Positions 1 through 7,066 of a stretch of DNA of 7,869 nt are shown in pieces. The stretch is from the NCBI GenBank assembly GCA_024645155.1, contig JAHEGF010000156.1, positions 1-7,869 on the forward strand, in the 5' to 3' direction. The DNA is from Phyllobacteriaceae bacterium. GTDB taxonomy: Bacteria; Pseudomonadota; Alphaproteobacteria; Rhizobiales; Rhizobiaceae. Positions within the stretch are counted from its first letter, which is position 1, and every line of letters starts with the position of its first letter. The notes beneath the pieces are model-generated. The model had not been told where the DNA came from and ran no database searches. It saw only the letters and a program-made list of their open reading frames with translations. The position numbers and the translations under genes were made by a program.

Positions 1-1
1 A

Positions 2-1024
2 AGCCCGATCGTCCGAGCGCTTGTTGACGCGGCCGAGGCCGGAAAATCCGTTACGGCGCTGGTCGAGTTGAAAGCACGCTTCGACGAAGAGGCCAACATT
101 CGCTGGGCGAGGGACCTCGAGCGGGCAGGCGTCCAGGTGGTATTCGGGTTCATTGAGCTGAAAACCCACGCCAAGTTGTCTCTTGTGGTACGCCGAGAGG
201 ACAACCGGCTGCGCAGTTATGTACATATCGGGACTGGCAACTACCATTCGGTGACGGCGAAAATCTACACAGACCTGTCCTATTTTACTTCCAACCCCGA
301 AATTGCACGCGAAGTTGCCCAGATTTTCAATTACATCACCGGCTATGCCGAGCCCGCCAAGGAAATGCGCATGGCCGTGTCACCGAGCACTTTGCGCAAG
401 CGGATACTGGAGCATATCGAAGCCGAAATCGGGCATGCCAATGCAGGACGGCCGGCGCAAATCTGGATGAAGATGAACTCGCTTGTCGACCCGCAGGTAA
501 TCGATGCGCTGTATGAGGCCGGAAAGGCGGGTGTCGGCATCGATCTCATCGTTCGCGGCATTTGCTGCCTGCGTCCGCAGGTTACCGGCCTGTCGGAAAA
601 TATCCGCGTCAAATCTATCATCGGCCGTTTCCTCGAACACAGCCGCATCTTCTGTTTTGGCAACGGTCAGGGCCTGCCATCAGATGGCGCAATCATTTAT
701 ATCGGTTCGGCCGACCTCATGCCGCGCAATCTTGACCGCCGCGTGGAGGTGATGGTGCCGATCGAGAACCCGACCGTGCACGACCAGATCCTTGACCAGA
801 TTATGCTAGCAAATATCATGGACAACCAGCAAAGCTATGAGGTATTGCCGGACGGAACTTCGCGGCGAATTACCCGCGATGAAAGCGAAGAAGCATTTAA
901 TGCCCAGGAATATTTCATGACCAATCCAAGTCTTTCGGGCCGCGGCGAAGCCCTGAAAAGCCACGCACCGAAACGGATCGTTCGCCAGCTTCTACGTGCC
1001 AAGAACTCTGTCGCCGGAAAATGA
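2..1024 (+). CDS. ppk: Polyphosphate kinase 1, C-terminal half (5' end outside window)
   Basis: PPK1 reversibly transfers the terminal phosphate of ATP onto inorganic polyphosphate through a phosphohistidine. The frame is open from base 2, so the gene starts left of the window; about 340 residues are visible, roughly half of a usual PPK1 of around 700. The visible part is the two phospholipase-D-like C-terminal domains. The first carries FIELKTHAKLSLVVRRE, whose histidine (codon 167-169) matches the phosphorylated His435 of E. coli PPK. The second carries RFLEHSRIFCF, whose histidine (codon 638-640) matches E. coli His592. The conserved MPRNLDRRVEV segment follows near 719-750. The TTG at 68 is internal: conserved PPK sequence (TALVELKARFDEE) runs straight through it. 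The stop TGA lies inside the ATGA overlap with ppx. No lesion is seen. The identification is secure from motifs and partner gene. Confidence 0.97.
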   Translation, partial: SPIVRALVDAAEAGKSVTALVELKARFDEEANIRWARDLERAGVQVVFGFIELKTHAKLSLVVRREDNRLRSYVHIGTGNYHSVTAKIYTDLSYFTSNPEIAREVAQIFNYITGYAEPAKEMRMAVSPSTLRKRILEHIEAEIGHANAGRPAQIWMKMNSLVDPQVIDALYEAGKAGVGIDLIVRGICCLRPQVTGLSENIRVKSIIGRFLEHSRIFCFGNGQGLPSDGAIIYIGSADLMPRNLDRRVEVMVPIENPTVHDQILDQIMLANIMDNQQSYEVLPDGTSRRITRDESEEAFNAQEYFMTNPSLSGRGEALKSHAPKRIVRQLLRAKNSVAGK

Positions 1025-2535
1025 ACCTCAATCAGGGTCGCCTGCCAGACCGCCAGCCGGTTTCCATCGTTGACATTGGTTCGAACTCCATTCGTATGGT
1101 CATTTATGAGGGCGTCGCGCGCTCTCCAACGGTGCTTTTCAACGAAAAGATGCTCGCGGGCCTTGGCCGCAACATTGTTTCCACCGGCAAGCTGGACCCC
1201 CATGCTGTCGAAGTAACCTTGGCGGAGTTGCGCCGCTTTCATGCGCTTTCCGAACAAGCCGGGGCAATCAAACTCTATGCCATTGCCACTGCCGCGACGC
1301 GCGATGCTGAAAATGGTGCCGAGTTTATCACGAAGGCCGAGGACGCCCTTGGCGTAAAGATCCGTGTCCTGTCCGGCCGCGAGGAAGCCTATTACTCCGG
1401 CCTTGGCGTCATTTCGGGTTTCCACAATGCCGACGGCGTGGCAGCTGATCTTGGCGGCGGCAGTCTTGAACTCATCAACATACGCGGGCGCGAAATCGGT
1501 GATGGCATCACATTGCCCCTTGGCGGGTTACGGCTCGACGACATGGCTGGTGGATCGCTGAAGAAGGCCCGGTCAATCATCCGCAAGGAACTTAAGCGGG
1601 CAAAAGTCCTTGCGGACGCCAAGAATCGAACCTTTTACGCAATTGGCGGAACGTGGCGAAATCTTGCCCGTCTGCACATGCACGAGATCGACTATCCTTT
1701 GATTGTCACCCATTCCTACGAGATGGATCCGGCCTCGTGCAGCGATTTCCTGGCCAAAGTCGCGTCAGGAAACGCGGAGCAGATGGAAGGGATTTGGGAC
1801 GTATCCAAAAACCGCCGGGAACTGTTGCCTTATGGTGCGATGGTTCTTGAAGAGATCATTCGTATGGCAAAACCATCGAAAATCGCGGTTTCAGCCCTTG
1901 GTGTGCGCGAGGGGTTTCTGTTTTCGCTGCTATTTGCAGAAGCCCAGAGTATTGATCCGTTGATATCCGCAGCCGAGGAGCTGGCCGTGCTTCGTTCGCG
2001 ATCTGCCCGCCATGCCCGCGAACTGGCGGACTGGACAGGAATGGCATTTGCAGCCTTTGGTATCGAGGAGACCGAAAACGAGGCGCGGTACCGGCGTTCC
2101 GCCTGTCTGGTCGCTGATATCGGTTGGCGTGCTCACGCAGAATATCGCGGCATGCAATCCGCCAATATCCTTGCCCATGCCGCATTCATCGGCATTGACC
2201 ATCCAGGACGCGCATTTATAGCTCTGGCCAACTTATACCGATATGAGGGGATATCGAGTTACGTTGATGTACCCGAGCTCGCCGCCATTGCCAAACCGGT
2301 CCTTGTCGAGCGGGCACGCCTGTTGGGCGCCTTGTTGCGGGTCGTCTATCTGCTGTCGGCATCCATGCCCGGGGTCATACCGCGGCTTGGGTGGCGGTCA
2401 TCAAAGACAGTGGATCTGCAGCTTGTCATTCCGGCCGATCTTTCGGATCTTGTCGGGGAACGTCCGGCTCACCGGTTATCGCAATTGGCAAAACTGCTCG
2501 ACAAGCAAATGGAACTGGTGGTTTCCGATCATTGA
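1021..2535 (+). CDS. ppx: Exopolyphosphatase (Ppx/GppA family)
   Basis: This enzyme hydrolyses terminal phosphates from polyphosphate, opposing PPK. The 504-residue protein has the ASKHA fold signatures: phosphate-1 loop VDIGSNSIRMVIYE at residues 17-30, SGREEA at 118-123 with glutamates in the position of E. coli Ppx catalytic Glu121, and the phosphate-2 loop ADLGGGSLELI from 142, with Asp143. An Ala/Leu-rich helical C-terminal part (about 320-500) corresponds to the HD-like domain of long Ppx proteins, but the segment ADIGWRAHAEYRG lacks a clear His-Asp pair. Length fits long Ppx proteins. GppA activity (pppGpp hydrolysis) is possible within this family and cannot be excluded from sequence; pairing with ppk favours Ppx. 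The ATG overlaps the ppk stop by 4 bp (ATGA) and only a weak, close GGA precedes it, so translation is probably coupled to ppk. Confidence 0.95.
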   Translation: MNLNQGRLPDRQPVSIVDIGSNSIRMVIYEGVARSPTVLFNEKMLAGLGRNIVSTGKLDPHAVEVTLAELRRFHALSEQAGAIKLYAIATAATRDAENGAEFITKAEDALGVKIRVLSGREEAYYSGLGVISGFHNADGVAADLGGGSLELINIRGREIGDGITLPLGGLRLDDMAGGSLKKARSIIRKELKRAKVLADAKNRTFYAIGGTWRNLARLHMHEIDYPLIVTHSYEMDPASCSDFLAKVASGNAEQMEGIWDVSKNRRELLPYGAMVLEEIIRMAKPSKIAVSALGVREGFLFSLLFAEAQSIDPLISAAEELAVLRSRSARHARELADWTGMAFAAFGIEETENEARYRRSACLVADIGWRAHAEYRGMQSANILAHAAFIGIDHPGRAFIALANLYRYEGISSYVDVPELAAIAKPVLVERARLLGALLRVVYLLSASMPGVIPRLGWRSSKTVDLQLVIPADLSDLVGERPAHRLSQLAKLLDKQMELVVSDH

Positions 2536-2562
2536 ATATTGCCGGTTTGCCGGTCAGATCGG
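2525..2562. terminator. Nested imperfect dyad across the ppx/rnd convergent stops
   Basis: An outer inverted repeat CCGATC (2525-2530) / GATCGG (2557-2562) encloses an inner CCGG-TTTG-CCGG hairpin (2542-2553). The structure covers both stop codons (ppx 2533-2535, rnd 2554-2556) and the whole 18-bp gap. Being symmetric, it could fold in either transcript. No T-tract follows on either side, so it is not a standard intrinsic terminator. A bidirectional 3'-end structure is an inference, and chance is possible given the short arms and unequal inner spacers. Confidence 0.3.
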
Positions 2563-3705
2563 GTAGGTAACGATGCGGCGATTATCCAGGCGCACTCCGA
2601 TTTCCCCACGCAGCATTTGCAGCGCCTTCGAACCGAAGACTTCCATGCGCCAGCCCGAAAGGGCGGCAACATCGGCATTTTCTCCTTCGGCCGCAATTTT
2701 CTCGATATCATCGCTGGTCGCCAGTATTTTTGCCGCAACCCCGAGATCCTCGGCCACAAGTTTCAGCATAACCTTCAACAACTCCGCACTGGCGGAAGTT
2801 CCTTCGGGTGAGTGTTTGCGTTTGGGTACCATTGGCAAGTCGTCGGCTGACAATCCAAGGGCAAAATTGACTGCCTCCAGCAGGCCATCGGCATATGCCG
2901 ATCGCTCCCATCCTTTTGGGATAGCCCGCAATCTTGCAAGCGCCTGAACGTCCCGGGGAGCCTGCTGCGCCACTTCGTAAATGGCATCGTCACGCAGGAC
3001 ACGGTTGCGCGGCACATCGCGTTCGCGTGCAAGCCGTTCCCGCCATGCCGCAACCGATTGCATGATTGCCAATTCGACCGGACGCCTCACGCGCATTTTC
3101 AGGCGCCGCCATGCGTCGTCGGGATGGATATCGTAAGTGCCCGGCGACGTCAGGATTTCCATCTCCTCGGCGACCCAGTGTATGCGGCCGGATTCCTCAA
3201 GCCGTGTATTCAGATGCTGGTAGACATCAATGAGATGGGTGACATCTGCCAAGGCATAGTCTAGCTGCTTCTCGCTCAATGGCCTGCGCCGCCAGTCGGT
3301 AAACCGGGACGACTTGTCGATATGAGCCCCGGTGATCCGGCGGACAAGTTGGTCGTAGGACACGGAATCGCCAAAACCACAGACCATGGCCGCAACCTGG
3401 GTATCGAACACCGGGTGCGGGATGAGATTTCCCATTTTGTAAACAATTTCAATATCCTGGCGCGCGGCATGAAAGACCTTTTCAACGGCTTCGTTAGCCA
3501 TAAGCTGCCAAAGGGGCGTGAGGTCTATACCATTTGCCAGCGGGTCAACCAGAGCGGTATCGTCTGAAATCGCCATTTGCACGAGGCAAAGTTCCGGCCA
3601 GAATGTTGTTTCCCGGATGAATTCCGTATCGACGGTAACAAATTTCGATGTGCTCGCCTTGGTTACAAAACGCGCGAGTTCTTCTGTCGTGGTTATTAGG
3701 TGCAT
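2554..3705 (-). CDS. rnd: Ribonuclease D
   Basis: RNase D is a cytoplasmic 3'-5' exoribonuclease that trims tRNA precursors and other small structured RNAs. The 383-residue protein shows the full DEDDy exonuclease set: Exo I in VTVDTEFIRE (Asp26, Glu28), Exo II in FHAARQDIEIVYK (Asp84), and Exo III in YALADVTHLIDVY (Tyr150, Asp154). These positions are almost the same as in E. coli RNase D. An HRDC-type domain follows at roughly 210-290 (LARERDVPRNRVLRDDAIYEVA), and a second helical region at about 310-380 suits the second HRDC-like domain. The ATG is preceded by GAAGAG (plus-strand 3711-3716) with a 5-nt spacer, a good ribosome binding site that fixes the start. The upstream same-strand gene is an MFS transporter 73 bp away, but a promoter candidate in that gap suggests rnd is at least partly independent. 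No odd features. Confidence 0.96.
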   Translation of the reverse strand: MHLITTTEELARFVTKASTSKFVTVDTEFIRETTFWPELCLVQMAISDDTALVDPLANGIDLTPLWQLMANEAVEKVFHAARQDIEIVYKMGNLIPHPVFDTQVAAMVCGFGDSVSYDQLVRRITGAHIDKSSRFTDWRRRPLSEKQLDYALADVTHLIDVYQHLNTRLEESGRIHWVAEEMEILTSPGTYDIHPDDAWRRLKMRVRRPVELAIMQSVAAWRERLARERDVPRNRVLRDDAIYEVAQQAPRDVQALARLRAIPKGWERSAYADGLLEAVNFALGLSADDLPMVPKRKHSPEGTSASAELLKVMLKLVAEDLGVAAKILATSDDIEKIAAEGENADVAALSGWRMEVFGSKALQMLRGEIGVRLDNRRIVTYPI

Positions 3706-3734
3706 GAATACTCTTCAGATAGCGGTTATGCTCG

Positions 3735-3763
3735 TCTATTCGTGCTTTGGCGGTTTAAGTCAA
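3735..3763 (-). promoter_or_regulatory. Candidate sigma-70 promoter for rnd
   Basis: Read on the minus strand, TTGACT (3763-3758, within the extended CTTGAC form favoured by rhizobial housekeeping sigma factor) is followed after exactly 17 bp by AATAGA (3740-3735). The -35 is strong and the -10 weak (three of six matches to TATAAT). Transcription would start near 3728, giving a leader of about 20 nt that includes the GAAGAG ribosome binding site of rnd. The site lies just beyond the transporter stop codon, which would make rnd a separate unit. Inferred from sequence only. Confidence 0.4.
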
Positions 3764-3771
3764 GCTCTCCG

Positions 3772-3789
3772 CCCGCTGTCATTGGCGGG
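3772..3789 (-). terminator. Small GC hairpin at the MFS gene stop
   Basis: CCCGC and GCGGG (five perfect pairs, flanked by one possible G-U pair) surround an 8-nt loop that contains part of the transporter stop codon. In the minus-strand transcript no U-tract follows, so this is at best a weak terminator or 3'-end stabiliser. It lies directly before the candidate rnd promoter, which fits an end-of-unit role. Short GC stems are common by chance in DNA of this composition. Confidence 0.25.
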
Positions 3790-5005
3790 TATTTCGGCGC
3801 GTGAGTTTGGCGAAAACGGGTGAGGTGCGCAACAGTGTGGTAAATGGCGCGCGGCTTTCGACCGGAACCGCACGGCGAACCCGAATGCGGTAAAGGGTGA
3901 TCACGATGAGCACACCGTGTATGATGGATGTATAGACAAAGAAGAACCGCGGGCTGAAGACTTCCATCAACAACGCCGACAGCGGCGGACCAGCCATGGC
4001 TCCAACTGAAAAAAACAGCATCAGACCCGCTGCAACCTGGACATAATCCCCGGATTCGGCATGGTCGTTGGCATGGGCTGCCGATAGCGAGTACAAGGGC
4101 AGCGCAAATGCGCCGAACAGGAATATCCCGGCAATATTGAGCGCTACCGATGACCCGGCAAACAGGGTGATGGCAATCCCCGTCAATGTCGCTCCTGCCG
4201 TTGAAACCATCAGGACAATACGGCGGTCCCAACGGTCTGATAGGTATCCAAGAGGATACTGTAACACGGCGCCACCAACGATACCCGCGCCCATGAAGGT
4301 GGCGACCTCGCTGATGCTGAACCCGACCGACTGAGCATAGATCGGGCCGACCAGGCGAAAAGCGCTGTTGGTCATTCCGATGGCGATGCAACCGATCGAC
4401 GCAATCGGTGAAATCCGCCAGACCACGCCCAGGTTCAGGCGCAAGTCGTCTGGCGCCCGGGGGCTCGAACGGTCGCCGAGCGAGACCGGAACCAATGACA
4501 GGGTAATCATCATCGACAGGATTGCAAAGATGGCGAATCCTTCCGCTCCAAACAGCGGGATCAAATATTGCGCGCCGGTAACCACGCAGATGTCGATGAT
4601 CCGGTAAATCGACAGGACCCGTGCCCGGTCACTGTTGCTGACGCCGGAATTGATCCAGCTTTCGATAATCGTAAACAGGCCCGAAAAGCAAAAACCGGTA
4701 GCAAACCGCACCGCCAGCCAGACATAGCCGTCAATGACAAGTACCAGCATCAGTGTCGCCGCCGCAGCAATTGCGGCCAGAGCGGAAAATGCCCGTATGT
4801 GGCCGACTGATTTCAGTATGCGCGGTATTCTCACGCACCCAAGCAGGAAGCCGCCAAAATAGGCGGTACCCATAAAGCCGATCAGTCCCGGTGAAAATCC
4901 TTCATTGGCCCCGCGAACTGCGATCAGTGTGCCTTGCAGGCCGTTCCCGGCGAGAAGAATTCCCGCAGCGGTGAGTAATGGAAACAGGGGTCGGATTGTT
5001 GACAT
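3779..5005 (-). CDS. Major facilitator superfamily transporter, YcaD-like
   Basis: This is an inner-membrane secondary transporter of 408 residues, the normal MFS size, with about twelve hydrophobic segments starting at residues 7-30. Two features place it. ESWINSGVSNSDRARVLSIY (115-134), just after the third or fourth membrane segment, resembles the conserved ESW(L/I)N stretch of YcaD-type MFS proteins. PLGYLSDRWDRR (251-262) is an MFS motif A copy between the half-repeats. The N-terminal counterpart of motif A (VRIPRILKSVGHIR, 58-71) is degenerate. The C-terminus ends in a basic tail (about 375-408). The substrate cannot be told from sequence; sugar or drug efflux would be guesswork. The ATG at 5005-5003 is chosen because the first membrane helix follows at once. 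No Shine-Dalgarno sequence precedes it (upstream bases read CTGTACACTGTTTCA), which is unusual for this window. It is divergent from aspS. Confidence 0.88.
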   Translation of the reverse strand: MSTIRPLFPLLTAAGILLAGNGLQGTLIAVRGANEGFSPGLIGFMGTAYFGGFLLGCVRIPRILKSVGHIRAFSALAAIAAAATLMLVLVIDGYVWLAVRFATGFCFSGLFTIIESWINSGVSNSDRARVLSIYRIIDICVVTGAQYLIPLFGAEGFAIFAILSMMITLSLVPVSLGDRSSPRAPDDLRLNLGVVWRISPIASIGCIAIGMTNSAFRLVGPIYAQSVGFSISEVATFMGAGIVGGAVLQYPLGYLSDRWDRRIVLMVSTAGATLTGIAITLFAGSSVALNIAGIFLFGAFALPLYSLSAAHANDHAESGDYVQVAAGLMLFFSVGAMAGPPLSALLMEVFSPRFFFVYTSIIHGVLIVITLYRIRVRRAVPVESRAPFTTLLRTSPVFAKLTRRNTRQ

Positions 5006-5141
5006 GAAACAGTGTACAGATTTTTAGACGGATTTCACGTAGCCACACATGCACGAAAAGAGCCAGCAGCAAATTGCGGTTTCCGGCCCGCAATCGGCAA
5101 TCTTCTCGTCAAAATTTCAGCCGGACCGACCCGCACCTGCC

Positions 5142-5170
5142 TTGACAAATTCCTTTCCTCATGCGCTTTT
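5142..5170 (+). promoter_or_regulatory. Candidate sigma-70 promoter for aspS
   Basis: A perfect TTGACA (5142-5147), preceded by C to give the CTTGACA form typical of alphaproteobacteria, is followed by a 17-bp spacer and GCTTTT (5165-5170), a poor -10. Transcription would start near 5176-5178 and leave a leader of roughly 68 nt before the aspS ATG at 5245. The -35 is convincing and the -10 is not. The site sits in the 239-bp divergent gap with the MFS gene, in which no other clear element was found; no convincing minus-strand promoter for the MFS gene was seen there. Confidence 0.5.
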
Positions 5171-5244
5171 CGCGCAAATTTCAAGGGGCGCGGCCAATTA
5201 CGCGGCCCGCTATCCCAACCAGCCCCGAATACCGGAATAACGTA

Positions 5245-7032
5245 ATGCACCGTTATCGTACTCATACCTGTCGCGACCTTCGCAAAAGCGATGTTGGAAA
5301 CACTGCCCGCCTGTCAGGCTGGGTCCATAGGGTCCGCGACCACGGCGGCCTGCTGTTCATTGATCTGCGCGATCATTACGGTGTGACTCAGATTGTGGCA
5401 GATCCCGATTCACCCTGCTTCAAACTGGCCGAATCCGTGCGTGGCGAATGGGTGATCCGTGTCGATGGCGAAGTCAAGGCGCGCAGCACCGAAACCGTCA
5501 ACCCGAACCTGCCGACCGGCGAGATCGAGGTTTTTGCCCGCGAACTGGAAGTGCTTTCCGCTGCCGCAGAACTGCCGCTGCCAGTGTTTGGCGAGCCAGA
5601 CTATCCGGAAGACATCCGCCTTCGCTACCGGTTTCTGGATTTGCGCCGCGACACACTGCACGCCAATATCGTGCGCCGGACAAAAATAATTTCCGACATG
5701 CGCATGCGGATGGCTGATGCGGGCTTCAACGAGTTTGCAACTCCGATCCTGACCGCGTCATCTCCCGAAGGCGCCCGTGATTTCCTGGTGCCAAGCCGGC
5801 TGCATGCAGGCAAATTCTATGCGCTGCCGCAGGCTCCACAGATCTACAAGCAGCTGATCATGGTATCCGGTTTTGACCGGTATTTTCAGATTGCACCGTG
5901 CTTTCGCGACGAAGACCCGCGCGCCGACCGGTTGCCGGGCGAGTTCTACCAGTTGGATCTGGAAATGAGCTTTGTCGAGCAGGACGATGTGCTCTCGGCA
6001 ATGGAACCTGTCATGCGCGGCGTTTTCGAACAGTTCGCTGACGGCAAACCGGTTACCCCCAATTTCCGCCGCATTCCGTTCGATGAGGCGATCCGGACTT
6101 ATGGCACCGACAAGCCGGATTTGCGTAACCCGATCGAAATGCAGGATGTGTCCGAGCATTTCCGTGGCTCCGGCTTCAAGGTCTTTGCCAACATTCTCGA
6201 AGGCAATCCGGCAGCGCAGGTCTGGGCCATTCCGGCAAAAACCGGCGGTAGCCGGGCATTTTGTGACCGTATGAATTCCTGGGCACAGGGAGAAGGCCAG
6301 CCCGGCCTTGGCTACATATTCTGGCGCGAAGAGGGCGAGGCTATTGCCGGTGCCGGTCCTGTTGCCAAGAATATTGGTGAGGAAAGAACGGAATCCATTC
6401 GTCAGCAATTGGGCCTAAGCGCAGGAGATGCCTGCTTTTTTGCGGCCGGGGACCCGAAGAAATTCGCAACCTTTGCCGGCGCCGCACGGACCCGTGCCGG
6501 TGAAGAACTTGATCTCGTTGACCGGGACCGTTTTGAACTGTGCTGGATTGTCGATTTCCCGTTCTATGAATGGGATGAAGAGGAAAAACGGGTCGAGTTT
6601 TCGCACAATCCGTTCTCGATGCCCCAGGGCGGACTCGAAGCACTGGAAAATCAGGACCCGCTGACAATCAAGGCTTACCAGTATGACCTCGTCTGCAACG
6701 GGTACGAGATCGCGTCGGGCGGCATCCGCAACCACTTGCCGGAAACCATGGTCAAAGCCTTTGAAATAGCCGGCATGGGCCGCGACGTCGTCGAAGAGCG
6801 TTTTGGCGGTTTGTATCGTGCTTTCCAGTACGGCGCGCCGCCCCATGGCGGTATGGCCGCGGGCGTGGACCGTGTGGTTATGCTGCTGGTGGGCGCACAA
6901 AATCTGCGCGAAGTCACCATGTTCCCGATGAACCAGCAGGCGCAAGACCTGCTGATGGGAGCCCCCGGCGACGTGACACCGGCACAGCTTCGCGATCTTT
7001 CATTGCGTGCCGTCCCGCCCAAGGCCGATTGA
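5245..7032 (+). CDS. aspS: Aspartyl-tRNA synthetase, bacterial type (probably non-discriminating, AspRS/AsxRS)
   Basis: This class II synthetase charges tRNA with aspartate in the cytoplasm. The 595-residue product fits the family. In order: an OB-fold anticodon-binding domain (about 20-110, LSGWVHRVRDHGG); motif 1 (about 143-165); the active-site stretch ALPQAPQIYKQ; motif 2 FRDEDPRADR (220-229) followed by the PGEFYQLDLEMSF form typical of alphaproteobacteria; the bacterial GAD insertion (roughly 290-430); and motif 3 GVDRVVMLL (540-548) with Arg543. His33 in RDHGG matches the histidine linked to non-discriminating AspRS, which also makes Asp-tRNAAsn for GatCAB. The start at 5245 (MHRYRTHTC) matches the usual N-terminus and has CGGAATA upstream. 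An in-frame ATG at 5161 would add 28 residues without family resemblance and lies inside the promoter candidate, so it was rejected. Confidence 0.96.
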   Translation: MHRYRTHTCRDLRKSDVGNTARLSGWVHRVRDHGGLLFIDLRDHYGVTQIVADPDSPCFKLAESVRGEWVIRVDGEVKARSTETVNPNLPTGEIEVFARELEVLSAAAELPLPVFGEPDYPEDIRLRYRFLDLRRDTLHANIVRRTKIISDMRMRMADAGFNEFATPILTASSPEGARDFLVPSRLHAGKFYALPQAPQIYKQLIMVSGFDRYFQIAPCFRDEDPRADRLPGEFYQLDLEMSFVEQDDVLSAMEPVMRGVFEQFADGKPVTPNFRRIPFDEAIRTYGTDKPDLRNPIEMQDVSEHFRGSGFKVFANILEGNPAAQVWAIPAKTGGSRAFCDRMNSWAQGEGQPGLGYIFWREEGEAIAGAGPVAKNIGEERTESIRQQLGLSAGDACFFAAGDPKKFATFAGAARTRAGEELDLVDRDRFELCWIVDFPFYEWDEEEKRVEFSHNPFSMPQGGLEALENQDPLTIKAYQYDLVCNGYEIASGGIRNHLPETMVKAFEIAGMGRDVVEERFGGLYRAFQYGAPPHGGMAAGVDRVVMLLVGAQNLREVTMFPMNQQAQDLLMGAPGDVTPAQLRDLSLRAVPPKAD

Positions 7033-7044
7033 CCGAAGGATCTA

Positions 7045-7066
7045 GCCGCAGTCGCAATACAGCGGC
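7045..7066. terminator. Weak hairpin between aspS and the convergent unknown gene
   Basis: GCCGC (7045-7049) and GCGGC (7062-7066) form a perfect 5-bp stem with a 12-nt loop inside the 34-bp gap between convergent stops. It can extend to TAG/CTA outside the stem with a one-base bulge. No T-tract follows in either direction. Its location is right for a shared terminator, but the stem is short and the call is tentative. Confidence 0.3.

Noticed and set aside
68..70. TTG as the start of a short separate gene
   Set aside because: The conserved PPK1 sequence continues upstream in frame to base 2, so this is an internal leucine codon.
835..1425. Minus-strand open frame of 196 codons opposite ppk/ppx
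   Set aside because: It lies antisense to two confidently identified genes, its translation has no recognisable domain, and such frames are common opposite GC-rich coding sequence.
3726..4391. Minus-strand open frame of 221 codons overlapping the MFS gene in another frame
   Set aside because: Its translation is rich in Arg, Cys, His and Pro as expected from an out-of-frame reading; the MFS frame has clear membrane segments and motifs.
5012..5245. Plus-strand open frame whose TAA overlaps the aspS ATG (TAATG), a possible leader peptide
   Set aside because: It starts at a GTG without a ribosome binding site, begins well upstream of the aspS promoter candidate, and its translation shows no attenuation-type features.
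5758..6945. Two long minus-strand open frames (5758-6408 and 6415-6945) opposite aspS
   Set aside because: Both are antisense to conserved AspRS motifs and have no ribosome binding site or domain of their own.
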